From: Microcystis viridis FACHB-1342
GTDB taxonomy: Bacteria > Cyanobacteriota > Cyanobacteriia > Cyanobacteriales > Microcystaceae
Length of the DNA stretch: 57,522 nt
Direction of reading: 5' to 3'
Assembly (NCBI RefSeq): GCF_014698335.1
Contig: NZ_JACJSV010000022.1
Span: 1-57,522, forward strand
Part shown: positions 23,535 to 34,990 of the stretch, piece by piece
How the letters are laid out: each line of letters opens with the position of its first letter
Position numbering within the stretch: position 1 is the stretch's first letter
The notes under the pieces: model-generated
The model's database searches: none
What the model saw: the letters and a program-made list of their open reading frames with translations, nothing else
Told to the model about the DNA's origin: nothing
Made by a program: the position numbers and the translations under genes

Positions 23535-26159
23535 ATGCCGTCAGGGAAAGAATATGCGAAACTCTATGGCAAGGCGAACACCGCCTATTGCCAGGGCAAC
23601 CTTGAGGATGCCGCCGTCATTGTCAAAGAAATGATCAGCAAGTATCCCGATGATGCCAACGTCATCCTTTTACAGGGACACATTTATGTCGGACTACAAC
23701 AATACAGCTTGGCCGAGGGACGTTACGAAAAAGTGCTGGAATTGGCCAAAAATTCTGCCAATTTCTTTGAGCTGGTAGATTATGCTCGACGGGGTCTCGA
23801 TCAGATTCAGCAATCGCGTTTTGAAGCCGAGAATGGAGATTTTATGATCGCCGCTGCGGAAAGCATTGCCTACAGCGAGGCAGCTTTCGATCCCAGTCAA
23901 GGTTTCAGCAATTCTTTGTCTGGGCGATCGCAAGCTGCTGATCGAGATCAGCAACAGGAGGTAATGGACTGGGATAGTGGTCTTTTCAATGACGAGGATT
24001 TCGGAGAGCCTACGGCGGGTACAGTTGATTCCTATGGCGATGATTTTGGGGAATCCGAGGAAACCGCCTTTAGTTCCCTTATCCTGGCTGGTTCAGGCTC
24101 TCACGGTTCCCAGTGGTCCGGGGATTCTGCGGATGGAGAACCCCCTTTCCCCTTTTTGGAAGCAGCGGAGATTGACCCGCTGCAGGAAGGGTGGGGCGGT
24201 GGGTTAGGATCAACGGGAGAAGCCACTTTTACGGCTGACTGGCGGGAAAATCCCGTCACCGGTCGAGATCAGGAGTTATCCTATGCCGATGCCCCAGAAA
24301 CAAGCACTTTTGCCATTGAACCGGAACTGCCCCGCCGACAAGCGGCGAAAACTGACCTTAATCAGGGCAGAGTGACTCAAAAAAGATACGAGGAAGACGA
24401 AGCCAGAGATTTTAGAGAACTAAAACTCAATGATGAGGATTTAGACGGTTTTTCCCAACTACGTCTGACGGATATAGGCGAAGAACTGGGGGAATCGGAG
24501 CTATTTACCGGTTCGGGAGAGGAAGCTTTAACTGCTGGTTTTGTCCCCGAACCCAGGGCGAGCCTTAATGCCAGTTCTGCTGTGGGAGAGCCTAGTTTTC
24601 ATCCTTCTCGTCTAGAAATCCCCGATGACAAAAGAGATAGTCATCTTGGCCCTGTTTCCGAGCGCCTGTTCGGGCCAGTGGTGGAAGTCAATCCGGGCAA
24701 ATTAGCCTTTTTTGTCAACGCTTCTTTGGGCAAAAAACAACTAATTTTAGCGGCTTTAGCGGGTATTACCCCAGTGGTGTTAATTTTTGCCGTTAGCACC
24801 ACCTCTTGGCTTTCTGCAAAAGTTGCCCCCAAAACAGCCCCAATACCACCAGCACCAGCCAGCCTTTCTCCTTGGAGTCAACCGAAACCAGCAATGATGT
24901 TATTAACTGGATTGGGAACCTTTGCCCTAACTTGGCTAGGTTTACAGTTGCTAATTAGTCAAATTAAGCGCAGTCTCGACGATTTGCAAAGCCAATTCGA
25001 TCATCTTTCGGAAGGCAATTTTAACGCTAAAGCGACGATCTACTCGGAAGATGAATTTGGTCAACTGGCCAATCGTTTCAATCAGATGGCCAAGGTGGTG
25101 GCAACTATCACCACCTTGGCCCAAGGCCGCGCCGCCGAAACGGAACGGGAACGGAAAAATCTACAAAGGCAAGTGATTCGACTTCTCGATGATGTGGAAG
25201 GAGCGGCTCGGGGGGATCTGACCGTGGAAGCGGAGGTAAGTGCCGATGTTTTAGGGGCGGTGGCCGATGCTTTTAATTTGACGATCCAAAACCTGCGCGA
25301 AATTGTCCGACAGGTGAAAAAAGCGGCAAAACAGGTGAATCAAGCCAGTACCAATAGTGAATCTTTCGCCCGCAATCAGTCTAGCGATGCCCTGCGGATG
25401 GCGGAGGAGTTGGCCGTCACCCTTAATTCGGTACAGATGATGACCGACTCAATTCAAAGGGTGGCAGAAAACGCCAGGGAAGCCGAAGAAGTCGCCCGCA
25501 CTTCCTCGATTACCGCTCTCAAGGGGGGCGATTCCGTGGAAAGAACCGTAGCGGGAATTCTGCAAATCCGCGACACGGTATCAGAAACGGCGCGAAAAGT
25601 CAAGCGTTTGGCAGAAGCTTCCCAGGAAATCTCGAAAATTGTCGCAGTAGTCTCTCAGATTGCCTCGCGAACCAATTTATTGGCTCTTAATGCCTCGATT
25701 CAAGCGGCGCGAGCAGGAGATGCAGGCCGCGGTTTTGCGGTGGTGGCCGATGAGGTACGTCAGTTAGCCTATAGATCGGCTAAATCTCTTAAGGAAATTG
25801 AACAGATCGTTTTACAGATTCAATCGGAAACGGGTTCGGTAATGATGGCAATGGAGGAAGGGATTCAACAGGTTATCGATGTCACCGAGCGCTCGGAACA
25901 GGCCAAGAAGTCCCTAGAAGATATTATCCAAGTTTCTAACCGCATCGATACGCTGGTGCGATCGATTACCGCCGATACGGTCAAACAACGGGAAAATTCC
26001 CTCAATGTCGCCCAAGTTATGCAGTCGGTGGAGTTAACCGCTCAGGAAACTTCCCAAGAATCTCAACAGGTGGCGGGTTCTTTGCAAAAATTGGTGAGTA
26101 TCTCCCGGGAGCTGCTTTCTTCGGTAGAACGGTTTAAGATAGACTCGGAAGATAATTAA
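23535..26159 (+). CDS. Methyl-accepting chemotaxis protein, HmpD/PixJ-like, with N-terminal TPR-like region
   Basis: An 874-residue receptor. Residues 1-95 are TPR-like helices ([20 protein letters not shown] onward), residues 100-390 are a long acidic, probably disordered linker, and two membrane helices lie near 400-425 and 453-475 with only about 27 residues between them, so there is almost no extracytoplasmic sensor. A HAMP domain follows (about 476-530) and then the signalling helix bundle, with the conserved tip [20 protein letters not shown] near 710-730. The cytoplasmic N-terminus is typical of pilus-taxis receptors. A CheA gene normally follows; here a glycosyltransferase does. Confidence 0.85.
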   Translation: MPSGKEYAKLYGKANTAYCQGNLEDAAVIVKEMISKYPDDANVILLQGHIYVGLQQYSLAEGRYEKVLELAKNSANFFELVDYARRGLDQIQQSRFEAENGDFMIAAAESIAYSEAAFDPSQGFSNSLSGRSQAADRDQQQEVMDWDSGLFNDEDFGEPTAGTVDSYGDDFGESEETAFSSLILAGSGSHGSQWSGDSADGEPPFPFLEAAEIDPLQEGWGGGLGSTGEATFTADWRENPVTGRDQELSYADAPETSTFAIEPELPRRQAAKTDLNQGRVTQKRYEEDEARDFRELKLNDEDLDGFSQLRLTDIGEELGESELFTGSGEEALTAGFVPEPRASLNASSAVGEPSFHPSRLEIPDDKRDSHLGPVSERLFGPVVEVNPGKLAFFVNASLGKKQLILAALAGITPVVLIFAVSTTSWLSAKVAPKTAPIPPAPASLSPWSQPKPAMMLLTGLGTFALTWLGLQLLISQIKRSLDDLQSQFDHLSEGNFNAKATIYSEDEFGQLANRFNQMAKVVATITTLAQGRAAETERERKNLQRQVIRLLDDVEGAARGDLTVEAEVSADVLGAVADAFNLTIQNLREIVRQVKKAAKQVNQASTNSESFARNQSSDALRMAEELAVTLNSVQMMTDSIQRVAENAREAEEVARTSSITALKGGDSVERTVAGILQIRDTVSETARKVKRLAEASQEISKIVAVVSQIASRTNLLALNASIQAARAGDAGRGFAVVADEVRQLAYRSAKSLKEIEQIVLQIQSETGSVMMAMEEGIQQVIDVTERSEQAKKSLEDIIQVSNRIDTLVRSITADTVKQRENSLNVAQVMQSVELTAQETSQESQQVAGSLQKLVSISRELLSSVERFKIDSEDN

Positions 26160-26235
26160 TAATCGATGAGTGGTAATCAGTGGGTTATTGATCAGCTGCT
26201 ATCGCTCAAGATTAACCGCTAGAGTTGATAAAGTT

Positions 26236-27447
26236 ATGCCTAAACTTAGTCTCTGCATGATTGTCAAAAATGAAGCCGAAAATCTCCGGCGCTGTTTGGA
26301 TAGCGTTAAAGAGGTGGTGGATGAGATGATCGTTATGGATACGGGTTCGACCGATGATACGATTGCTATTGCTCAAAGTTACGGTGCTATAGTTCCTAGC
26401 TACGATTGGCAGGGTAATTTTTCCGAGGCCAGAAATGAGGCTTTAAAATATGTTACTGGCGATTGGATTTTAGTTCTTGATGCCGATGAGGAATTAAATC
26501 CTGCTATCGTACCGAAAATGCGTCGGGCTATGGAAAAAGAGGAAAATTTAGTTATTAATTTAATCCGCCATGAAATCGGAGCCATACAATCACCCTATTC
26601 TCTAATTTCGCGGCTATTTCGCCGACATCCTCAAGTCACTTTTACCCGTCCCTATCACTCAATTATTGATGATAATGTGGCTATTTTATTAAAAAAAGAG
26701 CCTGATTGGAAAATAGTTGAACTGCCAGAAATTGCGATCTTTCACTACGGTTACACCGTCGATAAAATAGCCAGCCTAGATAAGTTTGAACGGGCAAGAA
26801 AAGCGATGGAGGGCTTTTATCAACAACATCCCCACGATCCCTATGTGTGTAGTAAATTGGGAGGGTTATATCTGAAGATTGGCAGGGATAAAGAGGGTTT
26901 TAAGCTGCTCAAACATGGTTTAAAATGCCATGGCTCTAATCCACATATTTTATACGAGTTATATTATCATCTCGCTAATTATTATTATTCAGTGGAGGAA
27001 TTTAAGCAATCAGGCGATCATTTTGTTAAAGCGATTAAGCAGCCAATTTTAGATAAATTAAAACTGGGTGCTTATAATAATTTCGGTGGGTTATTATACG
27101 AAGCAGAAAAATACGAAACTGCCTTATCTGTCTTTGAGAAAACCGTAGAAATTGATCCTAGCTATGCTGATGGTTACTATAATTTAGGACTGGTTCTCAA
27201 ACAACTGCACCGGCTACCAGAATCGATTAAAGCTTATAAAAAAGCTCTCAAGTTAAACCCGGATAATCCCACTATTTACCAAAATCTAGGGGTTGCTTAT
27301 ATAGTTTTCGGTAGTTATAATGAGGCGATCGAGATTTGGCAAAAAGGCCTACAATTATTGAAAGATCAGGGTAATTTCTCTCGCGCTGAAATGCTACAAG
27401 AAACCCTAAAAGCTTTGGGAGCAAGTGTATTGAAGGATGAACAGTAA
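26236..27447 (+). CDS. Family 2 glycosyltransferase with TPR repeats
   Basis: A 403-residue protein. Residues 1-230 form a GT-A glycosyltransferase domain: KLSLCMIVKNEAENLRRCLD at the start, the MDTGSTDDT nucleotide-binding block and the metal-binding LDADEE near residue 84. Residues 230-400 are TPR repeats, the clearest being AYNNFGGLLYEAEKYETALS and GYYNLGLVLKQLHRLPESIK. Such proteins are common in cyanobacteria; sugar donor and acceptor are unknown. The frame stays open to 26170, but the added residues do not look coding and ATG 26236 fits the family. Confidence 0.85.
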   Translation: MPKLSLCMIVKNEAENLRRCLDSVKEVVDEMIVMDTGSTDDTIAIAQSYGAIVPSYDWQGNFSEARNEALKYVTGDWILVLDADEELNPAIVPKMRRAMEKEENLVINLIRHEIGAIQSPYSLISRLFRRHPQVTFTRPYHSIIDDNVAILLKKEPDWKIVELPEIAIFHYGYTVDKIASLDKFERARKAMEGFYQQHPHDPYVCSKLGGLYLKIGRDKEGFKLLKHGLKCHGSNPHILYELYYHLANYYYSVEEFKQSGDHFVKAIKQPILDKLKLGAYNNFGGLLYEAEKYETALSVFEKTVEIDPSYADGYYNLGLVLKQLHRLPESIKAYKKALKLNPDNPTIYQNLGVAYIVFGSYNEAIEIWQKGLQLLKDQGNFSRAEMLQETLKALGASVLKDEQ

Positions 27448-27482
27448 CTGTTCAGAGTTGTTGGCAAGATTGGGAGCAGCCA

Positions 27483-27518
27483 CTGCATTTAAATTGCGAA
27501 TAAGCAGTTTAAATGCAG
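27483..27518 (+). terminator. Inverted repeat downstream of the glycosyltransferase gene
   Basis: CTGCATTTAAA (27483-27493) is a perfect inverted repeat of TTTAAATGCAG (27508-27518) with a 14-base loop, 36 bases past the stop codon. There is no T run, so it is a weak candidate for termination or transcript stabilisation. Similar AATTTAAATTACGAACAG strings occur near 7791. Confidence 0.4.
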
Positions 27519-27678
27519 TACATCTGATTGCTAAAACCCTGTCTAGTCAACTCCTGTGAGGATTTTTGCGAATTAATTCTTGATAGGATTATCGAGAAGT
27601 TAGACGCTGAAGACTTAGGGGTTTTGATAGAAATTATCAAGAGATAATTGCTGCCGTGTAATTGACCTTGACAAGAAA

Positions 27679-27687
27679 TGCTATAAT
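27679..27687 (+). promoter_or_regulatory. Extended -10 promoter element
   Basis: TGCTATAAT (27679-27687) is a perfect extended -10 element. TTGACC and TTGACA strings lie 14 and 8 bases upstream of the TATAAT box, neither at ideal spacing, which extended -10 promoters tolerate. Transcription would start near 27694, giving a leader of about 200 bases before the ATPase gene. Confidence 0.4.
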
Positions 27688-27893
27688 TTCCTAGCAAGGG
27701 GGGAAATTAATCCCTCTCGGTGTTGCCGTCGCACAATTTTGTCGGTTACTGGTTCTCGTCAGCTTGTCTGTCAAATATACCAATTCTATTTTGAATCGGT
27801 GCCGTTATGTCAAGATTCAATATTTCTGGCTGCAACGGAACTGGAAAATAAAACAATCTATTTCTTCAAATCTTCTTACCTTGGACAAAAATA

Positions 27894-29231
27894 ATGAAAT
27901 TCGAGGAAATCCAAGAGATTCTTAATGGGCAACTGCTCAAGCTTGAGAATCGCTGTCTCAATGACACAGAACAATTATTATTGCGAGGACTTTGGCAGAA
28001 AAAGAACTATCAAGAAATTGCCCAAGAAAATGGTTATAGTAGCGGCTATCTTGCCAATGTAGTTGCCCCAGGACTCTATAATAGAGTCTCGCAACTGATC
28101 GGACAAACGATCAATAAGAAAAATTTTTTATCTAGACTACAATCTCATTTTACCAACTCCACATCGCTTCAGTATTGCGATCAGGAATATCTCCAAAATG
28201 AGCGTCCAGAATACCCCGATGCTCCTATTCCCTATAATTCTTATTATTATCTAAAACGAACAAAACTTGAAGCAAAAATTATCGAGGAAATCGGACAATC
28301 TGGGGCGTTAGTACGCATTAAAGCTCCCAAAAAATGGGGGAAAACGTCTTTATTATTAACAATTTTAGAGGCTTGTCAACAGCAATTCGGTTATCAAATT
28401 GTTAGTTTAGATTTACAAAAAGCAGACCAAGACATCATAGCAAATTTTAACAAGTTCTTACGCTGGATCTGCCGTAATTGCGCTCGGCAGTTGAATTTAG
28501 AAGCCAAATTAGATGATTATTGGGATGAAGATATAGGAATTAAAATGAGTTGGACAATTTATTTTGAAGAGTATATTTTACGAGAGATAAAACAGCCACT
28601 GGTATTGGCTTTAGACGAAGTGCATCGAGTCTTTGAACATCCGAAAGTAGCGGAAGATTTTTTACCTTTAATCAGAGCTTGTTATGAAGAATCTAAGCGA
28701 TCTCCCCTGTGGCAGAAATTACGTTTAATTATTGTTCAATCCACAGAATCTTATGTTTCTCTGCGATTAGAACAGTCTCCTTTTAATGTGGGATTACCCA
28801 TAGAGTTACAGGGTTTTGGTCAAGAACAAGTGGCAGAATTGGCAAAAAAATATCAATTAAATGAATTAGCAACCAACGAAATTCAACAGTTGATCGACTT
28901 AGTGGGGGGACATCCTGCCTTGATTCATTTAGCGATTTATCATCTTAGCCAAGAGCGAATCACGATGCCAGATTTAATCAAATCAGCAACTACATCAACG
29001 GGGATTTATTCCTCTCATTTACAGCTGCACTGGGTCACTTTACAAAAACAACCCGAACTTGCTGGTATTTTTCAACAGATTTGTCAAGGGAATCAACCAA
29101 TGATAGTCGATCCAATTATTGCTTACAAACTTAATAGTATGGGTTTAATTAAACTCAGAGAAAATCAAGCAATTGTCAGCTGTCAGTTGTATCAAAAGTA
29201 CTTTATAAGCCAATATACTGGTTCAGTATAA
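27894..29231 (+). CDS. AAA-like ATPase with N-terminal helix-turn-helix-like domain
   Basis: A 445-residue cyanobacterial ATPase. Residues 1-85 match the small N-terminal domain (LNDTEQLLLRGLWQKKNYQEIA then GYSSGYLANVV) that precedes many cyanobacterial NACHT and AAA-like ATPases. Residues 115-440 form an AAA-like domain with a Walker A of unusual sequence, KAPKKWGKTS (144-151 region), and Walker B LVLALDEVHR near residue 238. A very similar ATPase domain ends the giant protein encoded convergently next to it. Such STAND-like ATPases are often signalling switches; the output of this one is unknown because it has no obvious effector domain. Confidence 0.75.
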   Translation: MKFEEIQEILNGQLLKLENRCLNDTEQLLLRGLWQKKNYQEIAQENGYSSGYLANVVAPGLYNRVSQLIGQTINKKNFLSRLQSHFTNSTSLQYCDQEYLQNERPEYPDAPIPYNSYYYLKRTKLEAKIIEEIGQSGALVRIKAPKKWGKTSLLLTILEACQQQFGYQIVSLDLQKADQDIIANFNKFLRWICRNCARQLNLEAKLDDYWDEDIGIKMSWTIYFEEYILREIKQPLVLALDEVHRVFEHPKVAEDFLPLIRACYEESKRSPLWQKLRLIIVQSTESYVSLRLEQSPFNVGLPIELQGFGQEQVAELAKKYQLNELATNEIQQLIDLVGGHPALIHLAIYHLSQERITMPDLIKSATTSTGIYSSHLQLHWVTLQKQPELAGIFQQICQGNQPMIVDPIIAYKLNSMGLIKLRENQAIVSCQLYQKYFISQYTGSV

Positions 29232-29252
29232 ATAAATTTTTGAACCATGGTA

Positions 29253-32200
29253 TTAAGATAGCGATCGCTCAAGCCAATCATTATTAAATATCGTCTGATA
29301 AATCCGATTATGAACGTCCATTTTTCCATGGCGTTTTACCACTAATCCAGATAAAAATAACTCAGGTAAATAGGGATTGTTATCAATCTGTATTGGTTCT
29401 TGATGCAGGATTTGTCGATACAAGGTTAATAACTGGGGTCGGTTTGGACTTTGAAGAAGGCGATCTTGAATGGTTTTTAAATGTTCGGGTTGATCCTGCA
29501 TCTCCCAATCTTGAATAATTTTTTCTGCTACTAAGTTGGCCAACCATTGTTCTTCTTGATTAGAGGAGATTGGTTGCTCACTATCCCGCATCAGTTGACA
29601 GAGTTTTTGAGTTAAGAAAGGTTGCCCTCCCGTCCAGCTTAAGACTTGTTTGAGCATTGTCTGAAGATTACTGACTTTTTCTGTTAACCCATATAATAAA
29701 GGTTGGGCTTCGTGTTCTTTAAAACTTGCTAATTCAATAGCGTTACCAATATTAAAAGGTGTTTTCTGGGGGTCAGTAATTAAAGCTGAAGGTGTGGTAG
29801 CACCAAAAAAGGCAAAAGTTAGCTCTTGAAATTGAGGTTGAATCGCTCTCTGGTTATAAAAAGAACGAATTAAAGCAAAAAAGTCAGAGACATCAAATTT
29901 TAACCCTAAAATGCTATCAATTTCATCAATAAATATAACAGTCGATTTTCCAGATTGCCGCTGATCAAAATCGTCATTAACTAGAAGAAAATTTTCTATA
30001 AATTGTCCTAATCGTTGTACAGGAGGCAGGTCTAATTGTTCACTCCACCAAGCTTTAAAAGTTTTCAATTCTTTGATTAATCCAAAACTGCGGAGCAGAT
30101 CAACGGCTAATCCTTTATACCATTGTTCGGGGCTAATATTGTCTGTTCCTAGCCGAGTTAAGTCAATTACTGCACATCTAATTCCCTCCTTTTGTAATTG
30201 GCTCATCATCCGTACCATTAAGCTAGATTTTCCCATTTGACGTGCATTTAAAACATAGCAAAATAGACCTTGTTTGAGAGCTTTATAAAGATTGCGATCG
30301 GCTTGTCGAACCACATAATTCGGTGCATCCATCGGTAAACTGCCCCCCACTTGATAGACAAATTTGGGAGGTTGTTCAGCACTTTTAAGTAGGTCATTTT
30401 CCAAGATAAGTTCTGCTTGAGTTGCTTTCAGTACCTCTAAAGTATTTGTGAGTTCTTTTGTCCGTTCTTCTACTCTTTGTTCTAAGGTTTGATAGAGTCT
30501 TGAGTTATTAATAGAGATAGCAGCTTGAGCTGCTAGAATATTTAATAGTTCAACTCTTTCTGAGGTAAATGCGCCTGTTGTTAAATTATTTTCTAAATAA
30601 ACAATTCCTTTTAATTGACCTTGATTGAGTAAAGGAATACAAAGAATGGATTTAGTTTTTTTAGCCACAATATAATAATCATTAGTAAATTGACCTTCAG
30701 AAGTGGCATCATTTAAAACGATAGTTTCTTTTATCCGAGCGACATAGTAAATAATACTGGTGGGTAAGATAGGAATTGAATGATCATAGTCGATAGATTC
30801 TATGGGAATCGGCTGTAAGATATTAAGCGTTTCTTGATCAATTGTTCCTTGAGCTTCAATGACCCAATTTCCTTCCTGTTCTAAAATCAGACAACCTTTC
30901 TGCGCTCCTGCATTTTCAATGACAATTTTCATTAAGTTTTGCAGAAGATTTTCTAGTTTAATTTCTCCAGAAATCGCTTGCCAGGCTTTAAGAATAGTGG
31001 TTAAATCAAGAACTGCTCCATCATTACCAGTGGTTGAAATGGTGGTACTCAGTCCTTTAGATTTGTTTTGATTGCTGATGCCTAATAAATATTGAGGGTA
31101 TTCTTCTTCTAATTGTTTAACTTTGGCCTTTGCACCCCAACAAATGTAACAATGATGAGCATTTCTAAGATACAATTTTCCAAATTCTTCTCTACCTAAA
31201 GTAAAATAAAATTCAGAGGCACGTTCATAAGCTAAAGCCTCTTCATGGATAAATTCATATTTCTTTGCTCCTGCTATAGCACTATCATAATATTTCATTG
31301 CTGTCAAAGGTTTTCTCAAAACACGAGCCATTTCTGCCTGTATTAAATTGTATTTATGCTGAAAATTCATCGGGGCATGATCTTGCCAACATTTCATCAG
31401 TTTCTGATTTTCTTTGACTTGCTTAAGATATTGTTTTTTATTTTTTTGATCGAGGGATGGATATTGAGTTAGTAATGCCAAAGAATAATAAAAATTATGT
31501 TCTGTAAAAATAATTTCCGCTTTCACAAAACCTGAATATTCAAGGGCGATCTTACTGTTTTCTATTGCTTGAGGATAATCTTTAAACAAGTAACAAAGCC
31601 AAGCTTTATAAAAATAAATATTAAAGACAGAAATTCGATTGTTAACTTGGAGTAACTGCCTTAAAGACTTTTCCTCGTCGAGGATAGTACCCGTCAAGTT
31701 TTTGACGACGGATTCATTTACTAAAATTTCGACAAATTGGGCGCATATTTTTATTAAATTTAAGGGATGTTCTTGCTGATATTGAGCAATAAAATCAATA
31801 TATTGTTTTTGCTGATTATGAACGAATTCTAAGTTATTCCCTACAAATAATAAATGATCGCAGTAGAAATTAGCCCCATGGCAAGCAAATTCAAGATCGC
31901 CAACTTCTAGAGCCTTTTGGATAGATTTCTTAAGGGGTTCAAGCGTTTGTTTAATATGATGTTTTTTATAGGTTATATTAATGGAAATTGAGACATAAGC
32001 TTTAGCCCAAAAATTCTTGGCATTTAATTTCTCTAAAACCTGTAAAGATAATTGTCCAAGTTGATAAGCTAAATCAATATCTAACATGAGCCAAGCAATA
32101 AGCGAGCCGTAATTAATATAAGCGTAAATCGCTGAGGGTGAATTGCCATACTGCTGGGATAGGGTAATCTCAGTATAGAGAATTGGTAATACTATAGAAC

Positions 32201-34964
32201 TTTCAGCAAAACAAGCAGGACCCAAAATAAGACTAAAAATCTTCATTGCAATCAACTTATTAGGTTCTTTCATCACTCCTAATCTGGCTAATTTTTCAAT
32301 GTTTAACGCTTGTGGTGGTGATTCCACTAAAGATATGCCTAAAATTTCTAAAGCTTTTTGTCCGTTATTTAGAGCTAAATCTATTGCGCCTCTAGCCAAG
32401 TTTATTTTAATCTTTATTTCGTAAAATTTAACTTGTTCTAAAGGACTTCGGACGTGCAGTAAAGCAAAATCACAGAGATTATCAGCCGTTTCTAGATTAG
32501 TATTCAGATAGTGAGCTTCTACTAATTCAAGATAAATATTAAAGGTAAGCTCATATTGCTTTTGCCAACTATCTAATAATAAAAGCTGACAAGCAAAATG
32601 TAAATAATTTACTGAAGCTTGGTAAGCATTAGCCGATTTAGCTTTTTTTCCCGCCCTTAAATTTAATTGACACAACTGTTCTTTATCTGAGGTATCCTTT
32701 AATAAATCAATCCCAAAATTGAGTTGATTAACTATGTCAAATAATTTGTTTTGTTGAGCTTGAGTAGTTGTCTTTTTGAGAAGAAATTGACCAATTTGCA
32801 AGTGAGTTGCTTTTCGTTCTGATTCGGGAATAAGTGAATAGGCTGCTTGCTGTACTCTATCGTGTAAAAATTTGTATTTAATCTCTACATTTTCTAAATT
32901 TAACTTTTGGTATTCTATCTGATCAAACAATAAAGGAAGTTTATAGTCTTCTGACTGAGGTAAAATAAATCCTTGTTGAAGAGCTATCGCTAATTCTTTC
33001 GCTGTAGCGGAGATAGATTTTTGTTGAACAAATGCCAATAAATCTAAACTAAAAGAGTTGCCAATACAAGCAGCTAATTTGATTATTTGTTGCGTTTTTT
33101 CAGGAAGTTTACCAATATTTCTAGCAATTAATTCCACAACATTATAATCAGTAATACCGACAGATTGTATAGCCTCACTAGACCAAATCCAACGATCTAT
33201 ATTGACTTGATAGGTTATTAAATTTTCACTGTATAAAGTTTTAAGAAACTGAGAGATAAAGAAAGGATTGCCTTGGGTTTTATAAAAAATTAATTCGGCT
33301 AAATCTTTAAGCTCATCCCTATTAACCTTACCGTTAAAAGTTTCCTCAATTAATTGTCGAACATTGTCATAAGATAAGGGTTGAATTTCAAGATGATTGA
33401 TCACTAAATGGGTAGTTTTTAGTTTCTCTAGCATCAAGGTTAAGGGATGAGTTGAACTAACCTCGTTATCTCGATAAGCACCAATAAAAAACAAATATTT
33501 GCCTCTTTTATCGGTCACTATAAGTTGCAATAATTTTAGGGATGCCGAATCTATCCATTGTAAATCATCAAGAAAAATTACCAAAGGATGATTAGGAGTA
33601 CAAAAAACCTTGATGAACTCTTTAAAAACTTGATTAAAACGATTTTCAGCTTCTAGAGAGTTTAATTGAGGAACTTCTGGCTGTTTACCAATGATTAATT
33701 CAACTTCAGGAATGACATCGATAATAATTTGAGCATTTGGCGTAATAGCCCTGATAATATGGTCTTTCCAACCTTCAATTTCCCTCTGATTTTCAGTTAA
33801 TAACTGGCGAATCAATTCTTGAAATGCTTGAATCAGAGCTAGATAAGGAATATTGCGTTTTAACTGCTCAAATTTTCCCCTAATAAAATATCCTCTTGCT
33901 TCAACAATTGCTTTTTGAACTTCATTAACAATGGATGTCTTACCAATTCCTGAATAACCAGAGACTAACATTATTTCGATGGCAGATTCAACTTTTTCTA
34001 CTCCTACTACTTTTGGGTGTGCTACTCGTTTGAATGCTTCTAGTAATCTCACTATTTCTTGACTTCTTCCATAGAGTTTTTGAGGAATCAGCAATTGATT
34101 GGGATAATCCCGTTCTCCCAAAGCAAAAATCTTAAGCCGGCTCTGTTTTTCTAGTTGACATAAACAAGTTTCCAAATCAAATTTGAGTCCAGCAGCACTT
34201 TGATAACGCTCTTCTGCATTTTTTGCCATTAGTTTTCTAACAATGTTAGAAATCATCGGCGGAACTGAGAATTGTTCTAAAGGAGGAGGTTGTTTCGCAA
34301 TATGACAATGAACTAACTCCATCAAATCCTGAGATCTAAAGGGCAACATTCCTGTGAGCATTTCATAAAAGGTCACTCCCAAAGAATAAAAATCACTGCG
34401 ATAGTCAATCCGGCGATTCATTCGTCCCGTTTGTTCTGGGGACATATAAGCCAGTGTTCCTTGTAAAAAGCGAGGATTGGTAATAGTTTGCCGCTCAAAT
34501 GTTAGGTTAGAAGCAATGCTAAAATCAGTCAGTTTAACCTGTTTTGTTTCTTGGTTGATGAGGATATTACTGGGTTTAATGTCTTTATGAATAATGGGAA
34601 CTTGGTGAATCTTAATTAAGATGTCTGCTAAGGAGATAGCAATGGTTAAAAACTGAGAAATAGAAAGGTGTTGGGTTGTTAAAAATTCAGCTAAAGATTG
34701 ACCACCAAAATCTTCGAGAATTAGGGCAAAAACATGACGATAGTTAACCAAAACATAGGATTTAATTACCCCATCATAGTTTAAATTTTGAATAATTTCA
34801 TGCTCCTGTCTCCAACAAACGATCTCTTCTATGGAGGGATATTCAGCTTTGAGAACTTTGATGATTACGGGTTGTTCTTTCTGACAAGATTTACCCCGAT
34901 AAACGACGCTTTTAACCCCTTCGTAAATCTTGTGATTAATCTCATAGTTAGGAAGAGCGAACAT
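29253..34964 (-). CDS. Giant Ser/Thr kinase - AAA ATPase - helical repeat - GAF - AAA-like ATPase fusion
   Basis: A 1903-residue signalling protein, numbered here from ATG 34964. Residues 1-260: protein kinase, with Lys near 36, [10 protein letters not shown] near 125 and LTDFS near 146. Residues 290-600: ATPase, P-loop GYSGIGKTS near 336. Residues 650-1330: helical repeats. Residues 1335-1490: GAF domain, then a coiled coil. Residues 1530-1903: a second AAA-like ATPase with NARQMGKSS near 1575. Similar proteins usually end in a histidine kinase; here that is replaced by the second ATPase. The longer ATG at 34994 is possible, but AGGAG stands 11 bases before ATG 34964 and MFALPNYEI fits the usual start. 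Confidence 0.85.
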   Translation of the reverse strand: MFALPNYEINHKIYEGVKSVVYRGKSCQKEQPVIIKVLKAEYPSIEEIVCWRQEHEIIQNLNYDGVIKSYVLVNYRHVFALILEDFGGQSLAEFLTTQHLSISQFLTIAISLADILIKIHQVPIIHKDIKPSNILINQETKQVKLTDFSIASNLTFERQTITNPRFLQGTLAYMSPEQTGRMNRRIDYRSDFYSLGVTFYEMLTGMLPFRSQDLMELVHCHIAKQPPPLEQFSVPPMISNIVRKLMAKNAEERYQSAAGLKFDLETCLCQLEKQSRLKIFALGERDYPNQLLIPQKLYGRSQEIVRLLEAFKRVAHPKVVGVEKVESAIEIMLVSGYSGIGKTSIVNEVQKAIVEARGYFIRGKFEQLKRNIPYLALIQAFQELIRQLLTENQREIEGWKDHIIRAITPNAQIIIDVIPEVELIIGKQPEVPQLNSLEAENRFNQVFKEFIKVFCTPNHPLVIFLDDLQWIDSASLKLLQLIVTDKRGKYLFFIGAYRDNEVSSTHPLTLMLEKLKTTHLVINHLEIQPLSYDNVRQLIEETFNGKVNRDELKDLAELIFYKTQGNPFFISQFLKTLYSENLITYQVNIDRWIWSSEAIQSVGITDYNVVELIARNIGKLPEKTQQIIKLAACIGNSFSLDLLAFVQQKSISATAKELAIALQQGFILPQSEDYKLPLLFDQIEYQKLNLENVEIKYKFLHDRVQQAAYSLIPESERKATHLQIGQFLLKKTTTQAQQNKLFDIVNQLNFGIDLLKDTSDKEQLCQLNLRAGKKAKSANAYQASVNYLHFACQLLLLDSWQKQYELTFNIYLELVEAHYLNTNLETADNLCDFALLHVRSPLEQVKFYEIKIKINLARGAIDLALNNGQKALEILGISLVESPPQALNIEKLARLGVMKEPNKLIAMKIFSLILGPACFAESSIVLPILYTEITLSQQYGNSPSAIYAYINYGSLIAWLMLDIDLAYQLGQLSLQVLEKLNAKNFWAKAYVSISINITYKKHHIKQTLEPLKKSIQKALEVGDLEFACHGANFYCDHLLFVGNNLEFVHNQQKQYIDFIAQYQQEHPLNLIKICAQFVEILVNESVVKNLTGTILDEEKSLRQLLQVNNRISVFNIYFYKAWLCYLFKDYPQAIENSKIALEYSGFVKAEIIFTEHNFYYSLALLTQYPSLDQKNKKQYLKQVKENQKLMKCWQDHAPMNFQHKYNLIQAEMARVLRKPLTAMKYYDSAIAGAKKYEFIHEEALAYERASEFYFTLGREEFGKLYLRNAHHCYICWGAKAKVKQLEEEYPQYLLGISNQNKSKGLSTTISTTGNDGAVLDLTTILKAWQAISGEIKLENLLQNLMKIVIENAGAQKGCLILEQEGNWVIEAQGTIDQETLNILQPIPIESIDYDHSIPILPTSIIYYVARIKETIVLNDATSEGQFTNDYYIVAKKTKSILCIPLLNQGQLKGIVYLENNLTTGAFTSERVELLNILAAQAAISINNSRLYQTLEQRVEERTKELTNTLEVLKATQAELILENDLLKSAEQPPKFVYQVGGSLPMDAPNYVVRQADRNLYKALKQGLFCYVLNARQMGKSSLMVRMMSQLQKEGIRCAVIDLTRLGTDNISPEQWYKGLAVDLLRSFGLIKELKTFKAWWSEQLDLPPVQRLGQFIENFLLVNDDFDQRQSGKSTVIFIDEIDSILGLKFDVSDFFALIRSFYNQRAIQPQFQELTFAFFGATTPSALITDPQKTPFNIGNAIELASFKEHEAQPLLYGLTEKVSNLQTMLKQVLSWTGGQPFLTQKLCQLMRDSEQPISSNQEEQWLANLVAEKIIQDWEMQDQPEHLKTIQDRLLQSPNRPQLLTLYRQILHQEPIQIDNNPYLPELFLSGLVVKRHGKMDVHNRIYQTIFNNDWLERSLS

Positions 34965-34990
34965 CGAATCCTTATCTCCTACACTAAATG

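Larger units (their letters stand above)
27448..27893. other. Intergenic region with a terminator-like hairpin and a promoter
   Basis: This 446-base gap contains the inverted repeat at 27483-27518 behind the glycosyltransferase gene and an extended -10 element near 27679-27687 that could drive the ATPase gene. The stretch 27700-27890 may be its untranslated leader. No gene is visible. Confidence 0.5.

Noticed and set aside
30859-31071. Forward frames inside the giant kinase gene and similar short frames in other large genes
   Set aside because: They are shadows of long, domain-rich genes on the opposite strand, with no independent start signals.
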